In this document: positions 1-7,500 of the stretch, piece by piece
Numbering within the stretch: position 1 is the stretch's first letter
Layout: the number at the start of each line of letters is the position of its first letter
Assembly: GCA_964615375.1 (NCBI GenBank)
Contig: CAZTOW010000037.1
Location: 32,906-96,905, forward strand
Direction: 5' to 3'
Origin: CAZKWG01 sp964615375
GTDB taxonomy: Bacteria > Myxococcota_A > UBA796 > CAZKWG01
DNA length: 64,000 nt
Notes under the pieces: generated by a model
Databases searched by the model: none
Told to the model about the DNA's origin: nothing
What the model saw: only the letters and a program-made list of their open reading frames with translations
Translations under genes and position numbers: made by a program

Positions 1-22
1 ACACGGAGGATTGAGAGGTCCC

Positions 23-1825
23 ATGGAATACCATACCCCAGGTGTGTACATCCGCGAGGTCGATTCCGGTCCCAAGCCGATCACCTCCGTCTCCACCAGC
101 GTCCCGGGCTTCCTGGGGCTCTTCGAGTACAAGCCGCCGCACGACTCGGTCGCCGTGACCGCGACGGACGGCACCCGCAAGCTCCGCGGCAAGCTCCCGC
201 CCGCGCTGCTCGGCCTCAATGGTGAGGTCCGTGGCGACGCCAAGGAGGCCGCCACGGCGCTCGTCGAGGCCTTCAAGTTCAAGCGCGCCCAGGTGCGCGA
301 CGTCCGCAAGTACATGGAGGTCCGCGGCGCGCCCAAGACCGGCGCCAAGGCCCCCAAGTTCGAGCCGGGCACCAAGGGCCGCATCAAGGTCAGCTACGAG
401 GAGAAGTCCATCGAGGTGGCGCAGGTCATCATGGATGATCGCGGCGTGTTCGTGACCACGAACGACGCGCTCATCAACGAGACCCTCGACCAGATCGATC
501 AGGCCTTCGCGCTCCCCGCGCCGGTGCCCAAGAGCGCCGCGGACGTGCTCGAGGTCTACGGCTACTCGTTCAGCGGCGCCGAGGGCACCGCGCTCAAGAG
601 CGAGTACTCGATCCCGCCGGTGGCCGTCACCAACAAGGCCGAGTTCTTCCGCTGGCTCCAGAGCTTCTTCGCCCAGTACCTGCTCGAGACCCGCCCGGTC
701 GAGGAGCTGGTGGGCCAGAGCTTCGACGACGCCGACGAGGCGGCGGACGCGGTGTTCGAGGCGCTCGGTCGTGACGAGGCCCTGAAGCAGGAGTTCCGCG
801 AGTTCCTCTCGCAGCCCTCCGTCTTCAACTTCGTGAGCTCGGTCAACGGGTTCTACGACAACGGCGGCGGCAAGTGCTACGTCTACCTCATGGGCATGGG
901 AGACATGGAGCTCTCCATCCGTGAGAACCAGGCGGACAAGCTCGGTCTCTATGCCTTCGACGACATCGACGACATGGCGATCATGGCCGCGCCGGGCCTG
1001 AACGCGAACCAGCAGAAGGAGATGCTGGAGCACTGCGAGCTGCGCAAGGACCGCTTCGCGATCCTCGACGGCCCCATCGTCAGCGACGGCGCCATGGACA
1101 TCCCGGCCTCGCAGAAGGGCTTCGGCGCGATCTACGTGCCCTGGCTCAAGATCACGAAGCCGAGCTGGTTCGTGGGCAGCCAGGACCACATCAAGGTCAC
1201 CGGCCCCAACCGCCGCAAGCTGATCAAGTGCGAGCGCAACGAGCTCTTCGTGCCTCCGTCCGGTCACATGGCGGGCATCTACGCCCGCGTGGACACCGAG
1301 CGCGGCGTGCACAAGGCCCCGGCCAACGAGCTCGTCATGGGCATCACCGGCCTCACCCAGAACATCAACCGCATCGAGCAGGGCCAGTACAACGATCGCG
1401 GCATCAACGCGATCCGGTCCTTCAAGGATCGCGGCGTCCGCGTCTGGGGCGCGCGCACCCTCGCCACCGCCAACGACCCGAGCTGGAAGTACATCAACGT
1501 GCGCCGCCTGTTCATCATGATCGAGCAGTCGATCATGCTGGGCAGCCAGTGGGCCGTCTTCGAGCCCAACGACCACACGCTGTGGAAGAAGCTGACCCGC
1601 GACGTCCGCTCCTACCTCATGCGCGTCTGGCGCTCGGGCGCCCTCTTCGGCGCCACGCCGGAGGAGGCCTTCTACGTCAAGTGCGACGAGGAGACCAACC
1701 CGCGCTACCTCATCGACGCCGGCCAGGTCAACGTGCAGATCGGTATCTGCCCCGTGAAGCCCGCCGAGTTCGTCATCTTCAGCATCGGTCAGTGGGACGG
1801 CGGCGGCCTCATCGAGGAGGTCTGA
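23..1825 (+). CDS. Contractile tail sheath protein, long form (600 aa)
   Basis: This is a phage-type contractile sheath subunit; sheath rings surround the inner tube and contract to drive it into a target. The N-terminus (YHTPGVYIREVDSG) is the typical sheath opening. The C-terminal third, about residues 420-600, carries the conserved core: GINAIRSF, VWGARTLA, the INVRRLF motif, WAVFEPN and the terminal strand with VNVQIG. About residues 60-280 form an insertion absent from the shorter sheath encoded downstream at 2540-3739. I chose the ATG at 23, which lies 12 bases after GGAGGA; the TTG at 11 sits directly against that ribosome site. A hairpin terminator follows. Two sheaths plus one tube in one locus is the pattern of extracellular contractile injection systems rather than T6SS, which uses TssB/TssC. 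Confidence 0.95.
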   Translation: MEYHTPGVYIREVDSGPKPITSVSTSVPGFLGLFEYKPPHDSVAVTATDGTRKLRGKLPPALLGLNGEVRGDAKEAATALVEAFKFKRAQVRDVRKYMEVRGAPKTGAKAPKFEPGTKGRIKVSYEEKSIEVAQVIMDDRGVFVTTNDALINETLDQIDQAFALPAPVPKSAADVLEVYGYSFSGAEGTALKSEYSIPPVAVTNKAEFFRWLQSFFAQYLLETRPVEELVGQSFDDADEAADAVFEALGRDEALKQEFREFLSQPSVFNFVSSVNGFYDNGGGKCYVYLMGMGDMELSIRENQADKLGLYAFDDIDDMAIMAAPGLNANQQKEMLEHCELRKDRFAILDGPIVSDGAMDIPASQKGFGAIYVPWLKITKPSWFVGSQDHIKVTGPNRRKLIKCERNELFVPPSGHMAGIYARVDTERGVHKAPANELVMGITGLTQNINRIEQGQYNDRGINAIRSFKDRGVRVWGARTLATANDPSWKYINVRRLFIMIEQSIMLGSQWAVFEPNDHTLWKKLTRDVRSYLMRVWRSGALFGATPEEAFYVKCDEETNPRYLIDAGQVNVQIGICPVKPAEFVIFSIGQWDGGGLIEEV

Positions 1826-1860
1826 TCCTCCTCTGAGGGCCCCCCGGCTCTCCCAACGAA

Positions 1861-1905
1861 GGCGCGGTGTGTGGGTTTCTGCGCACCGCGCCTTCTCTTC
1901 TTCTC
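1861..1905 (+). terminator. Hairpin terminator after the long sheath gene
   Basis: A perfect 9-base inverted repeat pairs GGCGCGGTG (1861-1869) with CACCGCGCC (1884-1892), and a pyrimidine-rich run rich in T follows. It lies 36 bases after the sheath stop. It probably separates the highly expressed sheath transcript from the rest of the tail genes, at least partly. Confidence 0.7.
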
Positions 1906-1914
1906 TGTTAGAGC

Positions 1915-1923
1915 TGCTATACT
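1915..1923 (+). promoter_or_regulatory. Extended -10 promoter for the tail-assembly genes
   Basis: TGCTATACT matches an extended -10 element (TGnTATAAT-like) directly after the terminator and 60 bases before the ATG at 1983. No good -35 is visible, which fits an extended -10 promoter. Similar TGC-TA-type elements precede several other genes in the window. Confidence 0.5.
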
Positions 1924-1982
1924 GAACCCCCCGGCGGATGCCCGCCGATGTTCAAGCTGCACGCGCACATGGAGTGGTCGTC

Positions 1983-2345
1983 ATGGAGCTCAAGACCGAG
2001 TACGAGTTCACCCTTCCCCGTGGCTATGTGGACAAGGACGGGACCCTCCACCGCGAAGGCGTCATGCGCCTCGCGAACGCCAAGGACGAGATCGTCCCGC
2101 TGAACGACATGCGCGTGCAGCGCAACCGCGCCTACCTGATCATCGTCCTCCTGAGCCGCGTGATCACCCGCCTCGGCTCGCTGGCCGAGGTCAACACCGG
2201 CATCATCGAGAACCTCTTCGCCAGCGACCTTCGCTTCCTGGAGGAGATGTACAACCGGATCAACGAGGACGAGGCCACCGTGCAGGTGACCTGCCCCGAG
2301 TGCGGCGCGAAGTTCGACAAGGAGTTCGGACGCCTGGGGGAATAG
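1983..2345 (+). CDS. Phage-tail assembly chaperone, gpE-like (120 aa)
   Basis: This small protein follows the sheath, the place where P2-type phages and eCIS loci encode a tail assembly chaperone. The start at ATG 1983 gives ELKTEYEFTLPRGYVDKDG, the beta-rich N-terminus of this family. A mid-protein helical stretch includes NRAYLIIVLLSRVI. The C-terminus has one CxxC pair (TCPECG) and no second pair, so it is not a full zinc ribbon by itself. The gene ends in CTG GGG GAA TAG, which appears to be a -1 frameshift site that fuses it to the next reading frame. The role is inferred from the family and position: coating or recruiting the tape measure during tail assembly. Confidence 0.75.
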   Translation: MELKTEYEFTLPRGYVDKDGTLHREGVMRLANAKDEIVPLNDMRVQRNRAYLIIVLLSRVITRLGSLAEVNTGIIENLFASDLRFLEEMYNRINEDEATVQVTCPECGAKFDKEFGRLGE

Positions 2346-2382
2346 TCAGCTACCCCTTGGAGAACATCCTCAAGGAGGTAGC
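2336..2382 (+). promoter_or_regulatory. Programmed -1 ribosomal frameshift site with stem-loop
   Basis: The run GGGGGAA (2336-2342) lies immediately before the in-frame TAG at 2343. Six bases later a strong stem-loop starts: GCTACC+CCTTG (2349-2359) pairs with CAAGG, one bulged A, and GGTAGC (2371-2382), an 11-bp stem with an 11-base loop. Slippage of the GGG-decoding tRNA by one base keeps GGG pairing and enters the E' frame. The spacing of slippery site to structure is that expected for -1 frameshifting. Known parallels are lambda G/GT and P2 E/E'. That slippage really occurs is an inference. Confidence 0.75.
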
Positions 2383-2503
2383 GTTCATCGCCTATCACTT
2401 CCACTGGGACCGGGAAAGCTGCCTGGAGATGTCGCACCGCGAGCGACACGGATGGGTCAAGCAGATCTCTCAGATCAACGAGAAGATCAACGCCGCGAGG
2501 TGA
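2339..2503 (+). CDS. gpE'/DUF6760-like extension made by -1 frameshift
   Basis: This is a 54-residue segment in the -1 frame relative to the gpE-like gene. It contains YPLENILKEVAFIAYHFHW and then HRERHGWVKQISQINEKI, which match the short FHW-motif proteins (P2 GpE'/DUF6760-like) found after tail chaperones. The homologous part begins only a few codons into the frame, yet there is no ATG, GTG or TTG ahead of it; the first TTG (2357) lies inside the conserved stretch and has no ribosome site. The simplest reading is that it is made only as a fusion of about 173 aa with the upstream protein. The alternative, initiation at ATA 2342 or GTC 2345, would be very unusual. Confidence 0.75.
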   Translation, partial: GIVSYPLENILKEVAFIAYHFHWDRESCLEMSHRERHGWVKQISQINEKINAAR

Positions 2504-2539
2504 GAATTCGCCTCGCGCGCGTCGGTGAGGAGAGAAGAG

Positions 2540-3739
2540 ATGCGGCCGGGCATTCTGATCCAGCACGCCAAGCTCCCGGATCGCTCGAGCGAGCTCGTCC
2601 GGTCCGACATCACGGGCATCCTCGCCTTCATCCCGCCCCAGCGTTGGCCCGAAAACGCCTCGGCGGGGGACTTCTTCGAGATCGTCCTCCGCCGGGACGG
2701 CGATCTCTGGGAGCACCCCTACCGTGAGCTGCTGCACCCCGCGGTGCGGCGGGCGGTCCGCGCCTTCTTCGAGAACGGCGGCGACCAGGCCCACCTCCTG
2801 GCCGTCTGCGTGATGGACGAGGGCGACCTCAAGGCGCCCGCGGGCATCCACGGCGTGCTGGAGCCCCTGCTCAGCCACCTGCGCGCCGACGACGACATCG
2901 CCCTGCTCATCGTGCCCGAGGCGGCCTACATGCGCTGCGAGCTCGGCCGCGACGGGACGGTGCGTTCGGACGCCGAGGCCATCTACGACGAGCTCCTGGC
3001 TCACTGCCGGGAGATGAGCAACCGCTTCCTGGTCATGGACGCGCCCCGCGCGCTGCACGGCGAGCTGCTGGTGCGCTGGGTGGAGCGCTTCCAGTCCCGC
3101 TACCCGGAGACGCGCTCCTTTGGCGCGCTCTACTACCCCTGGCTCATGCAGGGGGACGAGCTCTTCCCGCCCAGCGGGCCCGTCGCCGGCCTGTTCGCCC
3201 GGGTGGAGCTGGAGCATCGGCCCTTCGGCGTGGTCTGGGCCCCGGCCAACGTGCCGGTGCGCGCCGTGACCCACACCGAGATCGAGCTCGATTGGAACGA
3301 GGCCGGGGCGCTCGCCGAGAAGCACATCAACCCCATCGTGGTGCAGCCGAACCGCGGGGTGGTGGTCTTCGGCGCGCGCACGCTCTCCAAAGAGCAGGCC
3401 TTCCTCCACATCAACAGCCGGCGCATCGTCAACATGGTGGCGGAGCAGCTGCGCCGCGACAACGAGTGGGCGGTCTTCGAGACCAACAACCCGAACCTGT
3501 GGGCCGTGCTCCAGCGCGACGTGCGCTTCCGGCTCAGCCAGTTCTGGTCGGCCGGGCTGCTGGGCGGCGCCAAGGACGGATCCGAGTACGACGTCAAGTG
3601 CGACACCGAGATCAACCCGCCCCAGCTCCGGGACGCGGGCCACGTCAACGTCCAGGTGCTGCTGCGCCCGATGGGCACGACCGAGCAGATCCGTATTGAT
3701 CTGCGGATCGGCGGCGACGCGCGCGCTTCTGAAGTTTGA
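2540..3739 (+). CDS. Contractile tail sheath protein, short form (399 aa)
   Basis: This is a second sheath subunit. It shares the sheath C-terminal core with the long form: VVFGARTLS, HINSRRIVNMV, WAVFETNNPNLW, the CDTEINP stretch and VNVQVL. It lacks the long insertion and has a different N-terminus (GILIQHAKLPDR). The start at ATG 2540 has AGGAG seven bases upstream; earlier in-frame GTG 2525 is less likely. In Afp/PVC-type particles, paralogous sheaths form the main barrel and the layer next to the baseplate or cap, so the two proteins probably occupy different rings. It is followed by the tube gene. Confidence 0.93.
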   Translation: MRPGILIQHAKLPDRSSELVRSDITGILAFIPPQRWPENASAGDFFEIVLRRDGDLWEHPYRELLHPAVRRAVRAFFENGGDQAHLLAVCVMDEGDLKAPAGIHGVLEPLLSHLRADDDIALLIVPEAAYMRCELGRDGTVRSDAEAIYDELLAHCREMSNRFLVMDAPRALHGELLVRWVERFQSRYPETRSFGALYYPWLMQGDELFPPSGPVAGLFARVELEHRPFGVVWAPANVPVRAVTHTEIELDWNEAGALAEKHINPIVVQPNRGVVVFGARTLSKEQAFLHINSRRIVNMVAEQLRRDNEWAVFETNNPNLWAVLQRDVRFRLSQFWSAGLLGGAKDGSEYDVKCDTEINPPQLRDAGHVNVQVLLRPMGTTEQIRIDLRIGGDARASEV

Positions 3740-3801
3740 TCGCTACCGCGAGCCTTGACCTGTAGTATGATCATCCGGGGTAGTCATACCGGAGGTGTGC
3801 G

Positions 3802-4248
3802 GTGGCTCGTGATCGTGATTTCTTCGACCCGGAAGGCAACTTCGTCTTTGCGCTCGAGGTGGACGGCGTGGAGGTCGCCCATTTCATGGAGTGCTCGGGC
3901 ATCAAGACCAGCACGCAGGTCTTCGAGCTCGAAGAGGGCGGGATGAATCACCGGGTGCACAAGCTGCCCGGTCAGTCCCGCTGGGAGAACATCACGCTCC
4001 GCTACGGGGTCAGCTCGGACACGACGCTGATGGAGTGGCGGGACGAGGTGCTCCAGGACGAGTTCGGCGAGGGCTGCCGCAGGAACGGCTCCATCGTCGT
4101 CAAGGACAACCAGATGAACGAGGTCCGGCGTTACAACTTCCTCGACGCCTGGCCGGTCGCCTGGGAGGGCCCCAGCCTCTCCTCGGGCGGCGCCGAGGTC
4201 GCGGTCGAGATGGTCGAGATCGCCCACCACGGCATCACCGTCTCCTGA
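3802..4248 (+). CDS. Contractile tail tube protein (148 aa)
   Basis: This is the inner-tube subunit that forms the hexameric conduit inside the sheath. It has the family N-terminus (DRDFFDPEGNFVFALEVDGVE), the F-M-E-C-S-G loop, the acidic EEGG element followed by HRVHKLPGQS, and a C-terminal beta strand with VAVEMVEIAHHG. Its length is typical. Translation starts at GTG 3802 with GGAGG at 3791-3795. It lies 62 bases after the short sheath. Only one tube gene is present here, whereas Afp and PVC have more than one tube-like protein. Confidence 0.93.
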   Translation: MARDRDFFDPEGNFVFALEVDGVEVAHFMECSGIKTSTQVFELEEGGMNHRVHKLPGQSRWENITLRYGVSSDTTLMEWRDEVLQDEFGEGCRRNGSIVVKDNQMNEVRRYNFLDAWPVAWEGPSLSSGGAEVAVEMVEIAHHGITVS

Positions 4249-4544
4249 GCCTGGGTACGCGCTCTCCCTCCCCGCGTCGGCGGGCAGGCGGAGCCTTGCG
4301 CGTCGCGCCCGTCGCCGTCTGGCCGGGGCGCGACGTGGATCGGTCGAGCGCGCCACACACCCTCGATGGCGCGCAGGCCGTGTGCAACGCGGTGTAGGGC
4401 GAGCAAAGACTTTTTTCAGGGTTTTTTCAACGCGGCGGGGGTTCCCTCTTCGCGTGTGCTACGATTAATGTACCCCCGAGAATGTGCTCCGCGCACAGCC
4501 CCGTGGGGAGCCCCCGGCGAGGGGGTCGATGAACACGAGCAGCG
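4249..4544. other. Intergenic region with probable promoter
   Basis: This gap of about 296 bases has no convincing gene. It contains two T-runs (around 4411 and 4421) in otherwise GC-rich DNA, then an extended -10-like TGCTACGAT at 4457-4465, 80 bases before the giant gene at 4545. Confidence 0.5.
4457..4465 (+). promoter_or_regulatory. Extended -10 promoter for the giant eCIS gene
   Basis: TGCTACGAT resembles the element at 1915-1923 and lies 80 bases upstream of ATG 4545. This suggests the large gene has its own promoter rather than depending only on read-through from the tube gene. Confidence 0.4.
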
Positions 4545-7500
4545 ATGTCGGAGCGGGCCATGGCTGGCGAGCCGAGAAGGACCCTGGGTGAGCGGATGAG
4601 CGAGCGGATGCAGGCGCGTCGCGCGCGGCATCGGCCCTCCTCCCACGTCTCCTCTTTCTTCTCCCGCTTCGGGATCGGCGACCCGCTCAACCTCGACGCC
4701 CCCGCCGCGTCGAAGGAGTCGGGCTTCTTCGATCTGCTCCGCCGCATGGGGCAGACCGAGGCCCGGCGCGATCACCGCTTCTCCCGCATCTTCGGGCGCG
4801 ACGCCTGGACCCCCTTCCGCCGCTTCGGCGGCGAGAAGCCGCGGCTGCTGGCGCCGTCCTCGCTCGGCTCGTTCGGGGCGGGCGACTTCCTGCTGATCCG
4901 GCCGTCCACGCAGAACCCGCAGGTCCAGGAGGATCCGCTCGCCGAGCAGTCCGTCCGCCGGGTCCCCACGCGCAAGCCGCGCCTCGCCGGTCGGCAGCCC
5001 AAGGTCAAGACCTCGCGCGCCGTCCGCGCCGCGCTCACCGCGCCCCCGCCGCCCAAGGCTCCCCGCCTGCCGACGATGGACGTGAGCCTGCCGCGCTCTG
5101 GTCGTTCCCGCGATCTGACGCTGGCGCAGACGGGCGCTCCCTCCGCGCCGGCTCCCCGCCCCGTCCGGGCGAAGAAGGCGCGCGCGCCGGAGATGGTCAG
5201 CGCGCTGCCCGTGCTGCGCTCGCTGGAGCGCGTCGCGGCGGCGGTGGCCGAGCCGGAGAAGGCGGCGGCCGTGCGTCGGCTGGCGGGCGAGCTCCGGCAG
5301 ATGTCGCCGAAGCGCTGGAACGCCCAGATCCGGGCCACGCTCCGCCAGATCGGGGCCGAGGACGACGTCCTGGTCGCCGAGGTGGAGAGCGCGCTGCCCG
5401 ACACCTACGTGAGCCCGGTCACGATGGCCATGTCCCGCGCCGGCGATCGGCCGGAGCGCGGCCTCAAGCCCGTCACCCGCCGCTCGCCCCTGGTCCGCGC
5501 CGCCCTCAAGGAGGATCGCGCCGCGCCGGCGCAGCACGTCCGCAAGGTCCGGGCCGCCGCGCCTCGTCGCCTGTCCACCCGCGCCGCCCGCGCCCGCACC
5601 CAGCCCCGCGCTCCGGGCGCTCGGGTCAGCGCGTCTTCGCGCGCCTCCGCCGGAGCAGATGGCTCAGAAGGCCCAGAACCGGGTCCTGAAGCGCCGAAGA
5701 GCCTCCGGCGCGCCCTCCGCGAGGCCGGCGAGGCGCTCGTGCTCGACCCCGGCCTCGAGCTGGAGGCAGCGCTCGCGGGAGAGACGGAGGTCGAGGCCCC
5801 TGTCCGCGCCAGCCGCGTCCGTCGCGAGCCCGCCTCGGTCCGGGCCGTCCGTCGGGCCGCGCGCGGGAGCTTCAGCGGTCAGCGCTGGGCCGACGCCGCG
5901 ACCCCGCAGCCCTCCCCCGCCGCGCGCCCCACGCGCCGCGCCCGCCCGGCTCGCGCCGGTGCGCCCTCGAGCCGCGCCGCCCAGAACGCCGCCGCGCCGC
6001 TGATCCGCCGCGTCGCCAGCCGCGATGAGCGCTCCGGCGAGATCGGGCTTCGTCCCTCCTTCTACAGCCGGCTCGGCCTGGCGGCTCCGGTCGCCCACCC
6101 CACGGCCGCCCCCACGACCAGCGCCGAGGCTCCGCGCCTCGAGCGCCTCGCCGCGTCCCGGGTCCGCCGCGACGCGCGGGAGCGCGCCTTCGAGGCCGCT
6201 CACGCCGGTCCTCGGGCCGAGGCGGTGCGCCGCCGCTGGCCGGGAGAGCCTGGCGCCCGCTCGGCGAGCATTCGCACGCTCGCCCCGACCGATCTGCTGC
6301 TCCCGCGCGCCCCCGAGCCGGAGGTCGCGCCTGAGCAGAGCTCCGCCGTGCCCGCGGAGAAGCGGGTGAGCTCGCGCGTCCGCGCCCTGGCTCCGGTCCT
6401 GGGCCGGGAGTCTCGGGCTGCGACGCCGGAGATCCGCGCCTCGGCTCGCTCCGTGGCTCGCCCCGCCGCGCGCCCCTCGCGCGCCGCTGCCCCCAGCGCC
6501 GCGTCCTCGAGCGCCGCCCTCCCCCGTGCCGCCGCCGCGCGCGAGGAGGAGATCGTCTCCACGTCTCCCGGTCGCGCAGCCCTCCGCGGCGCCGAGCGTG
6601 AGATCGCCGCCTTCGAGGCCATGGAGCGCCCTGAGCGTTTCATCGCTGAGCAGACCGTAGCCCCCGCCACGCCCGCCCCGCGCCGGGCGATGGACCGGGC
6701 CGGCGAGCGTCTGAGCGGCGCCGTCGTCGAGGCCCCCGCGGCGCGCACGCTGCGGGAGGCGGCGATCAGCGCCCCGAGCCCGCGCGCCGTCGCTCGCGTG
6801 GTCCAGGCGATCGAGGCCCTCTCTTCGGACGCGGTCGACTCTCGGGCGCGCGCGGCCGTCGTCCGGCAGGCCCTCCGCGAGCTCGGCCCCGCCGGTCGTC
6901 TGGTCGCCGCCGAGGTCGAGGCCGCGCTGCCCGCCGAGCTCGCCCGCCCCGAGACCGTGGCCCAGGCGCGCGTCGGCTCCACGGCGAAGGCGCCCCTGGG
7001 TCTGCGCCCGATCCTCGGCCGCTCCCCTGCGCTCGTCGAGATTCAGGCTCCGCCGCCCGTCTCTGCCCCCGAGGCCGCGCCCGCCGCGACCCCGCGCGCG
7101 CCCAGCGCCGTCCGCGCCGCCGCCCGCGTCGCTCCCGCCCGGAGCGCGCGTCTGAGCGCCTCTCCGGTCGCCCGCGCCGCCGCCAGCGTCGCGCGCCTCA
7201 GCTCCTCTCCGGTCGCCCGGTCCACCGCCGCTCGTCCGGCGGCCGCCACCCCGGTCGCGCGCGCGGCGTCCCCGGTCGCCCCGGAGCGCGCGGTGGCCCC
7301 TGGCGCTCGCGAGAAGGCCGCTCGTCCGGTCGATCTCGCCCGGTCTCCTGTCGAGGCCGAGATCCTGACGGAGACGGCCGCCGAGCGCCCCTCGGCCTCC
7401 CGCCCCTCCGCCCGCGCCATGGCCCGCGCGCAGGAGCCCGCTCCGACGCCCACGGTGGCCGCGGTCTCCGAGACCCGCGCCGCCCGCTCGAACGGCGCCG

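Noticed and set aside
2357..2503. TTG 2357 as start of the FHW protein
   Set aside because: It lies inside the conserved segment and within the stem-loop, and it lacks a ribosome site. A frameshift from the upstream gene explains the frame better.
3755..3771. Promoter TTGACC/TATGAT before the tube gene
   Set aside because: The two elements overlap at an impossible spacing, and no other -35 fits the TATGAT, so read-through from the sheath is as likely.
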